From positions 806,001 through 870,000 of the forward strand of contig NZ_JAJNEC010000004.1 of assembly GCF_021044425.1 (NCBI RefSeq): 64,000 nt of DNA, read 5' to 3'. Positions 47,482 to 56,052 of this stretch are shown here, one piece after another. A program made the position numbers and the translations under genes. The stretch comes from Niabella pedocola. Its GTDB lineage: Bacteria; Bacteroidota; Bacteroidia; Chitinophagales; Chitinophagaceae. Position 1 is the stretch's first letter. Every line of letters starts with the position of its first letter. The notes beneath the pieces were generated by a model. It made no database searches. It was not told the DNA's origin and saw nothing but the letters and a program-made list of their open reading frames with translations.

Positions 47482-48102
47482 ATGGGAACAGCTGAAAACA
47501 AATCCAACCGGCCCAGGAATACATTGAATTACCATCGGATCGGACAGATCATCCGTAAACACCGCAACCAGCAACGGCTGAAGCTGATTGATCTTGCAGC
47601 GCGTACGGGGATGGGGTCGGCGTTGTTGTCAAAAATTGAAAACGGACGGATGATCCCCACGATTCCCACGCTGTTCTCTATTATTCAGCAACTCAATATT
47701 CCGCTGGACTCTTTTTTTTCCGAGCTCGTAAAAGAAGATGAATTTCCCGGTTACGTGCACATTCCGCGCGAAAGCTATCATCCCTATGTAAAGGAAGAAA
47801 AGGCCGTTGGCTTTAATTATTTTTCTGTACTGGAAGAAACGGTAGCGGCCGGGTCCTTCCAGATATCATTACTGGAGCTGCAACCCGGCGCCCGGCGCAA
47901 ACCGGTAAGTACCGATGCCTACGAGTACCTTTATATTCTTAATGGACCGGTCAGGTTTCAGCTGGGCACGGCAAAATTGCAACTCAATACGGGCGATTCA
48001 TTGTACTTTGACGGAAGGCTGCCGCATGTACCCGTGAATGAAACCAGGGACCGGTTATGGATCCTGGTGATTTACTTTTTTCAGTCACCCACCGGGTCCT
48101 GA
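47482..48102 (+). CDS. XRE-family transcriptional regulator with C-terminal cupin
   Basis: Starting at ATG 47482 (MGTAENKSNRPRNT) the 206-residue product has an N-terminal helix-turn-helix, RIGQIIRKHRNQQRLKLIDL then AARTGMGSALLSKIENGRMI. A cupin-like ligand domain with SLLELQPGARRKPVSTDAYE and GDSLYFDGRLPHVPVNE follows. The longer frame from 47365 adds 39 residues of unclear character. XRE-cupin proteins sense small molecules. This one lies 192-309 bases from, and divergent to, the SusC-headed operon and upstream of the HpnW-like oxidoreductase, so I infer it controls the locus. Confidence 0.88.
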   Translation: MGTAENKSNRPRNTLNYHRIGQIIRKHRNQQRLKLIDLAARTGMGSALLSKIENGRMIPTIPTLFSIIQQLNIPLDSFFSELVKEDEFPGYVHIPRESYHPYVKEEKAVGFNYFSVLEETVAAGSFQISLLELQPGARRKPVSTDAYEYLYILNGPVRFQLGTAKLQLNTGDSLYFDGRLPHVPVNETRDRLWILVIYFFQSPTGS

Positions 48103-48364
48103 TTTACAGGCGTACTCCGCGGGTTTTTGCTACCCCAGGGCACAGTGGCCTGCAGGTGATGCAACGATGCCGCAGCATGGGGCAATGAATCCTGAAGAAT
48201 TCAAAACAGCGCACCACACGTATATGCCGTGTACGGCTTTCACCACAGCGTTTCTTTAGGCTGGTATGGTGCGGGAGACATGGCGGCTGCACCATTTTCA
48301 GACCGCAGCGGGAACAGCGTTCACCGCAACCGGAAAACCATGATCTTTACAAAAATCCTGCGGT

Positions 48365-49492
48365 ATGAGTAAAAAGAAAGCGATTGTTATCGGAGCCGGC
48401 ATTGTAGGGCTGGCCACTGCCCGCGCGTTAGCCGTGCGCAACTATGCGGTAACGGTAATCGAACGTTCCGGCTCTTCTGTTGGTGCCTCCGTGCGCAATT
48501 TCGGTATGATCTGGCCCATCGGGCAACCGGATGGAGTGCTCTATGAACGCGCCCTGCACTCAAAAGCCATCTGGAAAGAACTTTGCAACGAAGCCGGTAT
48601 CTGGTATGAAGAAGCCGGGTCGCTGCATGTAGCCCATCATGCAGATGAATGGAAGGTGCTGCAGGAGCTGGCCGGTATCTACCAGCCCCGGGGATATCAG
48701 TTACTTTCGCCGGATCAAACACTCAACCGGTCGCCGGCAGTTGTACCAGCCAACCTAAAAGGCAGCCTCTACAGCCCGGAGGAAATGATCGTGGAAGCAA
48801 GAGATGCTATTGCGGCTATTGCCAACTGGCTGAACCGGAAATGGAATGTACGCTTTATGTGGGGGAACGCTGTAACCGCCATTACGCACCCGGCGGTATA
48901 TATGGGTACAAAAACCTGTGAAGCGGATGAGATCTATATCTGCAGCGGGGCTGATTTTGAAACCCTCTACCCGCAATGGTTTGCCGGAGCGCCGCTTACC
49001 AAATGCAAATTACAGATGCTGCGGATGCAGGAACAACCACAGCAATGGCGCATTGGCCCATCGCTTTGCGGAGGCCTATCGCTGATGCATTATGCCTCCT
49101 TCAAAGCCGCAACAGCCCTGCCTGCCCTGAGTGCACGTTATATGCATGAATATGCAGAACACCTGAAATGGGGAATTCATGTAATGGTGGCACAAAATGC
49201 CGCCGGCGCGCTTACCATCGGTGACTCGCATGAATACGGCCATACCCATGATCCGTTCAACCGTCATTTTATCAACCAGCTCATTCTGGATTACCTGAGC
49301 ACCTTTGCCCGTTTTAAGGATGAAACGATTGTACAAACCTGGAACGGCACCTATCCTAAATTAACAAACGGCGAAACGGAACTGGTACTGGAGCCGGAAC
49401 CGGGGGTATGGATCATTAATGGATTGGGAGGCGCGGGTATGACCCTGAGCTTCGGACTTTGCGAGGAACTGTTCCGCCTTAGAGGAATGTAA
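48365..49492 (+). CDS. FAD-dependent oxidoreductase, TIGR03364-like (HpnW, phosphonate-associated)
   Basis: The 375-residue DAO/PF01266 family protein has a dinucleotide-binding motif IVIGAGIVGLATARAL, ERSGSSVGASVRNFGMIWPI (followed by GQPDG) and a terminal INGLGGAGMTLSFGL. The stretch GASVRNFGMIWP is what leads me to TIGR03364, the FAD oxidoreductase family named for its genomic association with phosphonatase-like genes. It would oxidise an amine or amino-phosphonate-like substrate in the cytosol. It lies 262 bases downstream of the XRE-cupin gene on the same strand. The classical phosphonatase TIGR03351 is not in this window. Confidence 0.82.
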   Translation: MSKKKAIVIGAGIVGLATARALAVRNYAVTVIERSGSSVGASVRNFGMIWPIGQPDGVLYERALHSKAIWKELCNEAGIWYEEAGSLHVAHHADEWKVLQELAGIYQPRGYQLLSPDQTLNRSPAVVPANLKGSLYSPEEMIVEARDAIAAIANWLNRKWNVRFMWGNAVTAITHPAVYMGTKTCEADEIYICSGADFETLYPQWFAGAPLTKCKLQMLRMQEQPQQWRIGPSLCGGLSLMHYASFKAATALPALSARYMHEYAEHLKWGIHVMVAQNAAGALTIGDSHEYGHTHDPFNRHFINQLILDYLSTFARFKDETIVQTWNGTYPKLTNGETELVLEPEPGVWIINGLGGAGMTLSFGLCEELFRLRGM

Positions 49493-49623
49493 AAGAAGAA
49501 GGTCCGCAGGGGTCCGGTAATTTTCGTTACATGCAATTCCATTGGAATTTTGAAAATGAGAAGGGATCCCGTATTGAGCATGAAACGGATCTAACCTGGA
49601 ACCTTGGCCGTTAAACCTGAAAA

Positions 49624-50106
49624 CTACCCTCCCGCAATGAGCTGTTCCAGTACATAATAGGTAATAGGACAAAACTCACTGTTCTTCAGGGTCAGCCCCG
49701 GGCGCTTGATCAATACATCTTCATCAGTGTAAGGGAAGCGGGCACAATCAGAGGGACGTACCTCATAAATAGAGCAGGTATTGTCGGGATTCAGAAAAGG
49801 GCAGGGCGATTGTTTTACCACAAAGTCGCCCTCCTCATCTACCTTCAGGTACGTATCAATAAAAACACTTTCCTTTAATCCCAGGCTGCGGGCGATGCGC
49901 TTCACATCAGGCGTTTTAAACCGGGGAGAATATCCCTTACAGCAATTGGCACAGGTAAGACAGTCCACTGCTTTAAAAGCCGCTTCGTTTAAAGCCGGCA
50001 GCTGTTTCAGTACCTGGTTCTTATTCGCCCGTTTTAAAAATTGCTGGTAATTTTTCCGGTGCTCCTTTGCTTTTTTTCCCCAATTCTGTAATGCATCTGC
50101 TGCCAT
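49624..50106 (-). CDS. YkgJ-family cysteine-cluster protein
   Basis: The start is set at ATG 50106. A longer TTG-start frame would overlap its own -7 box. The ~160-residue protein has DCLTCANCCKG (the CxxCxxCC motif), CPFLNPDNTCSIYEVRPSDC and NSEFCPITYY, the set of conserved cysteines of the YkgJ/UPF0153 family (zinc- or iron-cluster-binding). The function of the family is unsettled. It is single-gene and convergent with the TIGR03364-like oxidoreductase gene. Confidence 0.88.
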   Translation of the reverse strand: MAADALQNWGKKAKEHRKNYQQFLKRANKNQVLKQLPALNEAAFKAVDCLTCANCCKGYSPRFKTPDVKRIARSLGLKESVFIDTYLKVDEEGDFVVKQSPCPFLNPDNTCSIYEVRPSDCARFPYTDEDVLIKRPGLTLKNSEFCPITYYVLEQLIAGG

Positions 50107-50133
50107 TGCTGGATCTGCTGAATTTAATTGTTG

Positions 50134-50141
50134 CAAAATTA
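50134..50141 (-). promoter_or_regulatory. -7 box of the YkgJ gene
   Basis: TAATTTTG on the minus strand, 27 bases before the ATG at 50106, fits TAnnTTTG. It supports the shorter start. No clear -33 element is seen. Confidence 0.45.
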
Positions 50142-50210
50142 GTTATTTGCCGGCGAAAACCTGCTTATGGCCTGTGTGCTGTTATCACTACAAGTGTCTT
50201 ATTTTTGATT

Positions 50211-50392
50211 ATGAAAAACACACAAAAGGCCTGACACCGCCTATTGAGCGGTATCTTGACCAGCTTACCAACCCCGGCTCTAAAAAGTTTTTGGTATGGG
50301 GGCCGGATAAAGACGTCCTGTTACTGATGCCAGGGAACTGCTGTCCATTATCCACCTGCCGATTGGCACATGCCGGATGTGCAATCGGTTGA
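50211..50392 (+). pseudogene. Possible decayed small gene with a -7 box at its start
   Basis: A TATTTTTG box (50200-50207) ends three bases before an ATG at 50211, the same arrangement as in the era and GNAT genes. That frame stops after seven codons, but one extra base in the A run at 50226-50229 would join it to a frame reading LTPPIERYLDQLTNPGSKKF then LVWGPDKDVLLLMPG. This looks protein-like but matches no family I know. It may be a broken small gene or chance. Confidence 0.25.
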
Positions 50393-50591
50393 ATCGTTTT
50401 CATCTGCAACATTTCGTTTTTGAAAATTTGCAAAAAAAAGTAGCGTTTGCTAAAAAGATAAATACAAACGGATTGAATAATTAAATAGCCTGTAAAAAAA
50501 GGGCCGCCACAGGACTATAGTCGTTATTTACCAGCCCGTGCCGCCGATGCTGCGCAACAATTGCAAACGGAATTTTCTCGTAAAATGCGTG

Positions 50592-50599
50592 TACCTTTG
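50592..50599 (+). promoter_or_regulatory. -7 box of gcvP
   Basis: TACCTTTG fits TAnnTTTG and lies 35 bases upstream of the gcvP ATG at 50635. A weak TTTTC near 50573 could be the -33 element. Confidence 0.5.
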
Positions 50600-50634
50600 C
50601 ACACCTCAATGATACTTAATACCGCAGAAGTTAT

Positions 50635-53559
50635 ATGAATATTTTAGACGTTCAATCGACAGAGTTTTTAAGACGCCATATCGGCCCGGATGAAAAAGAA
50701 ACTGCAAAAATGCTGGCCCAAACCGGTCTTGGCAGCCTGGAGGCACTGATGGAACAAACGGTTCCTTCGGGGATCCGGATGCAGGAAGCCCTGGACACGC
50801 CCAAACCCATGAGCGAAAATGAGTACCTGCGCCATATAAAGAACGTATCACTGAAAAATAAAATTTTTCATAACTACATCGGGCAGGGCTATTACGGCAC
50901 CATTACGCCTTCGGTAATCCTGCGCAATGTTTTTGAAAACCCGGGGTGGTATACCCAGTATACGCCTTACCAGGCAGAGATCTCACAGGGAAGGCTGGAA
51001 AGCCTGCTGAACTACCAAACCGTGGTCAGCGATCTTACAGCACTTCCGCTGGCCAACGCCTCCCTCCTGGACGAAGCAACGGCAGCAGCCGAAGCGATGG
51101 GCATGTTCTTTCACCTGAAGAACCGTTCGGAGCATATCCAGAAACCGAAATTCTTTATCGACACAGAGATCTTTCCGCAAACAAAAGATGTGTTGTATAC
51201 CCGTGCGGAGCCATTTGGGATCGAAATTGTGGAAGGAGATTATAAAACCGCAACGATAACCGATGCGTTTTTTGGTGCCCTGGTGCAATACCCCAATAAC
51301 AAAGGCAGCATTGAAGACTACCGCTCATTTATTGAAACGGTACACGCTGCCGATGGTTATGTGGCCATGGCTACAGACCTGCTGGCATTAACATTATTAA
51401 CGCCTCCCGGAGAACTGGGGGCCGATGTAGCGGTGGGCTCGGCACAACGCTTTGGAGTTCCGCTGGGCTATGGAGGTCCGCACGCGGCCTTTATGACCGC
51501 AACCGACGAATTTAAACGCAATATTCCCGGCCGCATCATCGGTATCAGTGAAGACGCCCAGGGTAACCGTGCACTGCGTATGGCTTTACAAACCCGGGAG
51601 CAACATATTAAACGGGAAAAGGCAACTTCCAATATCTGTACCGCCCAGGCCCTGCTTGCCAATATGGCGGCTATGTATGCCGTATATCATGGTCCCGAAG
51701 GCTTGAAACGCATTGCTGAGCGGGTGGCCATTTATACCCAGATCGTCGGAGAGGCTATTGAAGCACGCGGCTTTAAACTGGTAAGCAACCAGTACTTTGA
51801 TACACTTGTGGTTGAGGTAAACAATACCAATGCCATCATTGAAAAAGCGGCGCAGCAAAAAATAAACCTGCGGCAGATCGATCATCAGCACATTGGTATA
51901 TCGCTGGATGAAACCGTTATCATCGAAGATCTTTACGATCTGATCAATTGTTTTGAAAATGACTCCGATCCTGTTTCATTTTCATTAAGCACCGAGGAAG
52001 AATTGCGGCATATCCCCGAATCACTTTCCCGGACCTCTTCGTACCTCACTCACCCCGTATTTAATACCTATCACAGCGAAAGCAAAATGATGCGGTATAT
52101 TAAGTACCTGGAGAATAAAGATCTTTCGCTGAATACCTCCATGATCTCACTGGGCAGCTGTACCATGAAGCTGAATGCCGCCACAGAAATGATTCCGCTT
52201 AGCTGGGCGCATTGGGCCAATATCCACCCCTTTGCACCGGCCAGTCAAACCGGAGGGTACAAACAGATCGTTGAGGAACTGAGCCAATACCTGTGCCAGA
52301 TCACCGCTTTTGATGCCTGCAGCCTGCAGCCCAACAGCGGTGCCCAGGGCGAATACGCCGGCTTACTTACTATTAAAGCGTATCACGAAGCGCAAGGTAA
52401 CCCGCAACGGAATGTGATGCTGATCCCTATTTCCGCGCATGGTACCAACCCTGCTTCCGCGGTGATGGCCGGCATGAAAGTGGTGGTGGTAAAAGCCCTG
52501 GAAAACGGCTATATTGATGTGGAAGACCTGAAGGCAAAAGCGGCACAATACCGCGACACCCTGTCCGGTATCATGATCACCTACCCCAGCACCTATGGTG
52601 TATACGAAGAAACCGTAAAAGAGATCACCCGGATCATCCACGAAAACGGCGGCCAGGTTTATATGGACGGCGCCAATATGAACGCCCAGGTAGGACTTAC
52701 AGCGCCCGGACTGATCGGTGCGGATGTGTGTCACCTGAACCTTCATAAAACCTTTGCCATCCCGCATGGCGGCGGTGGCCCCGGCATGGGTCCCATTTGT
52801 GTAAAGGCGCACCTGGCGCAACATTTGCCAGGTCATGTTTCCATACACAAAGCAAAAACCATTGCATTAAACGGCAACGGGCAAACCCCTCCTGCAGCAC
52901 CCGGCAGTGCACATGCAGGTGCCGTATCAGCCGCACCCTATGGCTCGGCGTCCATCCTGCTGATCTCTTATGCATATATCCGGATGCTGGGCTCCGGCGG
53001 ACTAAAAGCCGCAACCGAGTATGCCATTTTAAATGCCAATTATATGCGCTCCCGGCTGGCAGAAGACTTTGATATTTTATATACCAATGCCAACAACCTT
53101 TGCGCACATGAATTTATTGTAGACCTGCGTCCGTTTAAAAAGACCGCGCAGATAGAGGCGGAAGATGTAGCCAAAAGACTGATGGATTACGGGTTTCATG
53201 CGCCAACCATGAGTTTCCCTGTGCCGGGCACCATTATGATTGAGCCAACCGAAAGTGAAGATAAAGCCGAGCTGGACCGCTTTTGTGATGCGCTGCAACA
53301 AATCCGGAAAGAGATCCAGAAAATCGAAACCGGAGAATGGGATGTAAAGGATAACCCGTTAAAAAATGCGCCACATACCCAGCAAACCGTTGTCAGCAGC
53401 AACTGGCAGCACAGCTATTCCAGGGAAGAAGCCGCATTTCCGCTGCCGTACGTGGCGCAGAATAAGTTCTGGCCTTCAGTAGCCCGCGTAAACAATACAC
53501 TGGGCGACCGGAATCTTATCTGTACCTGCGAGCCGGTAGAAGCGTACATGGAAGCTTAA
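50635..53559 (+). CDS. gcvP: Glycine dehydrogenase (decarboxylating), P protein of the glycine cleavage system
   Basis: The 974-residue protein has the full length of the fused P protein. It begins FLRRHIGPDEKETAKML and has TPYQAEISQGRLESLLNYQT and SLGSCTMKLNAATEMIPLSW. The PLP lysine is in LHKTFAIPHGGGGPGMGP (Lys705). It decarboxylates glycine and passes the aminomethyl group to the lipoyl H protein. H and T protein genes are not beside it. It is monocistronic, with its own -7 box and terminator. Confidence 0.98.
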   Translation: MNILDVQSTEFLRRHIGPDEKETAKMLAQTGLGSLEALMEQTVPSGIRMQEALDTPKPMSENEYLRHIKNVSLKNKIFHNYIGQGYYGTITPSVILRNVFENPGWYTQYTPYQAEISQGRLESLLNYQTVVSDLTALPLANASLLDEATAAAEAMGMFFHLKNRSEHIQKPKFFIDTEIFPQTKDVLYTRAEPFGIEIVEGDYKTATITDAFFGALVQYPNNKGSIEDYRSFIETVHAADGYVAMATDLLALTLLTPPGELGADVAVGSAQRFGVPLGYGGPHAAFMTATDEFKRNIPGRIIGISEDAQGNRALRMALQTREQHIKREKATSNICTAQALLANMAAMYAVYHGPEGLKRIAERVAIYTQIVGEAIEARGFKLVSNQYFDTLVVEVNNTNAIIEKAAQQKINLRQIDHQHIGISLDETVIIEDLYDLINCFENDSDPVSFSLSTEEELRHIPESLSRTSSYLTHPVFNTYHSESKMMRYIKYLENKDLSLNTSMISLGSCTMKLNAATEMIPLSWAHWANIHPFAPASQTGGYKQIVEELSQYLCQITAFDACSLQPNSGAQGEYAGLLTIKAYHEAQGNPQRNVMLIPISAHGTNPASAVMAGMKVVVVKALENGYIDVEDLKAKAAQYRDTLSGIMITYPSTYGVYEETVKEITRIIHENGGQVYMDGANMNAQVGLTAPGLIGADVCHLNLHKTFAIPHGGGGPGMGPICVKAHLAQHLPGHVSIHKAKTIALNGNGQTPPAAPGSAHAGAVSAAPYGSASILLISYAYIRMLGSGGLKAATEYAILNANYMRSRLAEDFDILYTNANNLCAHEFIVDLRPFKKTAQIEAEDVAKRLMDYGFHAPTMSFPVPGTIMIEPTESEDKAELDRFCDALQQIRKEIQKIETGEWDVKDNPLKNAPHTQQTVVSSNWQHSYSREEAAFPLPYVAQNKFWPSVARVNNTLGDRNLICTCEPVEAYMEA

Positions 53560-53582
53560 AGCGATCAATATCCGATATACAA

Positions 53583-53619
53583 GGGCTGTTTCAAAATTTT
53601 ATTTGGACAGCCTTTTTTT
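53583..53619 (+). terminator. Intrinsic terminator of gcvP
   Basis: GGCTGT (53584-53589) pairs with ACAGCC (53607-53612), extended through AAA/TTT with mismatches, and is followed by seven T. It starts 25 bases after the gcvP stop codon. The stem sequence resembles the GH43 terminator. Confidence 0.75.
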
Positions 53620-53640
53620 ATGAATGTGAAGGGATCAGAT

Positions 53641-54115
53641 CCATTTCACGCAACGAGGCAGCGGGTCAGTTGTTCGCCATAAAGGCGCCGGGCACGAAAC
53701 TACGCAATACGCCAAATACCACTTCAGTGTTTCAGCGCATCTGTGGCTTTTATTTCACGCAACGACGCAATGGAGCAACGATGCAGGCGGGCCGATGTTC
53801 GCCACAAAGGCGCCGGGCACCAAACTACGCAATACGCCAAACACCACTTCAGTGTTTCAGCGCATCTGTGGCTTTTATTTCACGCAACGACGCAATGGAG
53901 CAAGGACACAGCGGATCAGTTATTCGCCATAAAGCCGCCGGGCACCAACTATGCAATACGCCAAACAACACTTCAGTGTTTCAGCGCATCTGTGGCTTTT
54001 ATTTCACGCATCGACGCAATGAAGCACCGAGGCAGCGGGGCAGTTGTTCGCCATAAAGGTTAAATGCTTCTTTGTGGTTCTTTGTGTCTTTCGGTCTTAG
54101 TGGTTCTTTTTTCAC
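53641..54115. repeat. Tandem repeat block, ~125-bp period, plus a CTTTGTGG-type tail
   Basis: Units start at 53673, 53798, 53923 and 54047 (spacings 125, 125, 124) and share TTCGCCATAAAGGCGCCGGG, ACGCAATACGCCAAA, CACTTCAGTGTTTCAGCGCA and TTTCACGCAACGACGCAATG. The fourth unit is cut short. At 54066-54115 the sequence changes to CTTTGTGGTTCTTTGTG-like words similar to the 104-bp repeat near 25 kb. It lies between convergent gcvP and infC. Open frames through it are by-products of the repetition. Confidence 0.88.
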
Positions 54116-54159
54116 AAATCTGCAGGAAACAACTCCTACAGGGCAAAAAGAAATCGCAA

Positions 54160-54184
54160 AAGCCCCATTTCAGGAACGGGGCTT
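54160..54184 (-). terminator. Intrinsic terminator of infC
   Basis: AAGCCCC (54160-54166) and GGGGCTT (54178-54184) form a perfect stem. On the minus strand it is followed by TTGCGATTTCTTTTTG. It lies 26 bases beyond the infC stop codon. Confidence 0.75.
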
Positions 54185-54210
54185 CTACGATAAAAACAAT
54201 TAAAAAATTC

Positions 54211-54840
54211 CTATTTCTTTTTTGCCGGCTTGGGGGCAATCATCGCCAGCATACGGCGCCCTTCCAGCTTCGGCAGGTTTTCCAGTGTTCCGAAATCGGC
54301 CAACCGCTCGGCAAATTTCAGCAGCAGCAGCTGCCCGCGGTCCTGGAACTGGATGGCTCTTCCTTTAAACTGCACATATGCTTTTACTTTATTGCCATCC
54401 TTCAAAAAGCCCTCGGCATGCTTTGCTTTAAAATCAAAATCATGTTCGTCCGTATTCGGTGTAAAACGGATTTCTTTGATTTCTGTAGCCTTGCTTTTGG
54501 CCTTTAATTCTTTATCCTTCTTCTTTTTATCGTATAAAAACTTATTGTAATCAATGATGCGGCAAACAGGGGGATCTACTTTGGGTGAGATCTCCACCAG
54601 GTCCAGTTCCATATCCTGAGCCATTTTCAGAGCTTCCTGGGTGGTGTAAATGCCCTGCTCAACATTGTCGCCAACGAGTCTTACCTGTGGAACGCGGATG
54701 AATTGATTGATGCGGTGTTCTGCCTCCTTCTGCGGTTGAAACCGTCCTTTAAAGAAGCCCTTAGGCCTGTTACTGTTGTTGCCCCCCGGCCGGAATCCCG
54801 TGCCAGGCGGTCTGTAGGCTGGTTTTTGTGGTACTGCCAT
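54211..54840 (-). CDS. infC: Translation initiation factor IF-3
   Basis: The 209-residue protein has an N-terminal basic Gly/Pro-rich extension (~38 residues, common in Bacteroidota). The IF-3 N domain follows (RINQFIRVPQVRLVGDNVEQ and EALKMAQDMELDLVEIS), with the linker DYNKFLYDKKKKDKE and the C domain KEIRFTPNTDEHDFDFKAKH. It binds the 30S subunit and checks the initiator codon-anticodon match. Start is ATG. It follows era by 165 bases on the same strand and has its own terminator. rpmI and rplT, usual partners, are not downstream. Confidence 0.97.
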   Translation of the reverse strand: MAVPQKPAYRPPGTGFRPGGNNSNRPKGFFKGRFQPQKEAEHRINQFIRVPQVRLVGDNVEQGIYTTQEALKMAQDMELDLVEISPKVDPPVCRIIDYNKFLYDKKKKDKELKAKSKATEIKEIRFTPNTDEHDFDFKAKHAEGFLKDGNKVKAYVQFKGRAIQFQDRGQLLLLKFAERLADFGTLENLPKLEGRRMLAMIAPKPAKKK

Positions 54841-55005
54841 TTAACTTTTTAAATTCTCACCGTTACTCCGCCCGCGAAGCAACGCAAATTTTGTTTTTCG
54901 AATGAGCCTTTCGGGCAAGGCGAAAAAATATTTAATAACAAATATGATGAAATATTGTCAGTCCTGCAATTTTATTTTTTGGGGATTTTTTAACCTTTGG
55001 CCTGA

Positions 55006-55878
55006 TCAGGAGCCATACCCGTATTCTTTCAGGTACAGTTCATTGTCGCGCCATTTGGGTTTTACCTTAATAAATAACTCCAGAAATACCTTTTGGTTCA
55101 AAAAAGCTTCAATATCCTTTCGGGCAGCCGTTCCGATTTTTTTTACCATACTCCCCTTTTCACCAATCAGGATCGCCTTTTGGGTTTCCCGGTGTACGAT
55201 AATATCGGCAACGATCTTTACCAGGGTCTGTTTTTCCTTAAATTCCCTTATCAAAACAGCGGTGTGATAAGGAATCTCATCCTGCGCAACCTCATAGATC
55301 TTTTCGCGGATCAGTTCGCTGACAAAAAACTTTGTTGGCAGGTCGCTGATATCGTCCGAATCATAAAACGGCTCACCTTCCGGTAATAATTCCACCACCG
55401 GCTGTATAAACTGATCGATGCCCGCACCCTTCAGTGCAGAAATGGCTACCACCTTTTTACAATACGGTTTTGAACTGAAATACTCCATGCAGGCGGCTAT
55501 TTTCTCCGCCGGAGCTTTATCTATTTTATTGATTACCAAAACACAAGGCACCCTCAGCCGCAACCCGGAAAAGATCTGATCACTTTCCTCCCAGTTATCA
55601 TTTACATCCACGATCAGCAGCGCCACATCGGCATCTTCCAGCGCACTTTTAACCGATTGCATCATTTTTTCATGCAATTTGTACCTCGGCTCTATAATAC
55701 CGGGGGTGTCTGAAAAAATGATCTGGTAATCCGGTTCCGTCAGGATCGCTTTAATGCGATGCCGGGTGGTTTGTACTTTGGACGAAACGATGGCCAGCTT
55801 TTCTCCCATCAATGCATTCAGCAAGGTACTTTTTCCCGCATTGGGCTTTCCAAATATATTTACAAAACCAGACTTCAT
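55006..55878 (-). CDS. era: GTPase Era
   Basis: The 290-residue protein has the P loop GKPNAGKSTLLNALMG (residues ~10-25), the G2/G3 region HRIKAILTEPDYQIIFSDTP, NKID (G4) and a KH-type RNA-binding C-terminal domain with EIPYHTAVLIREFKEK and IGEKGSMVKKIG. It assists 16S rRNA 3'-end maturation and 30S assembly. Length and start are normal. It lies 165 bases upstream of infC on the same strand. Confidence 0.97.
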   Translation of the reverse strand: MKSGFVNIFGKPNAGKSTLLNALMGEKLAIVSSKVQTTRHRIKAILTEPDYQIIFSDTPGIIEPRYKLHEKMMQSVKSALEDADVALLIVDVNDNWEESDQIFSGLRLRVPCVLVINKIDKAPAEKIAACMEYFSSKPYCKKVVAISALKGAGIDQFIQPVVELLPEGEPFYDSDDISDLPTKFFVSELIREKIYEVAQDEIPYHTAVLIREFKEKQTLVKIVADIIVHRETQKAILIGEKGSMVKKIGTAARKDIEAFLNQKVFLELFIKVKPKWRDNELYLKEYGYGS

Positions 55879-55883
55879 GACTA

Positions 55884-55891
55884 CAAAAATA
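55884..55891 (-). promoter_or_regulatory. -7 box of era (possibly leaderless)
   Basis: On the minus strand TATTTTTG matches TAnnTTTG and ends five bases before the ATG at 55878, so the transcript may begin at or very near the start codon. No clear -33 element is seen. Confidence 0.5.
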
Positions 55892-56052
55892 ACTCAAAGA
55901 AGCGACGGATGCACGGAAGCGCAGAATTAAAGTTTACCGGGCTATGCGCAGCACCGGAAAGGGCGCCAATGAACTGTTAATTATCATTTTGATAGCAATA
56001 TTAAGGCCCGGCAATTCTAACTTTAACCCACCACCTTCACCTGCTGTATTTT

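Larger units (their letters stand above)
50142..50634. other. Intergenic region upstream of gcvP
   Basis: A 493-base gap that includes a likely decayed small gene at 50211-50392 and the gcvP promoter at 50592. Nothing else recognisable is seen. Confidence 0.4.

Noticed and set aside
48104..48295. Minus-strand 63-residue frame between the XRE-cupin and FAD oxidoreductase genes
   Set aside because: Cys/His/Arg-rich, with no known motif and no promoter. It resembles a non-coding frame.
53670..54063. Two overlapping plus-strand open frames through the 125-bp repeat
   Set aside because: They have internal repetition with the same period as the DNA repeat, unnatural composition and no signal or motif. 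They are products of repeat phasing.
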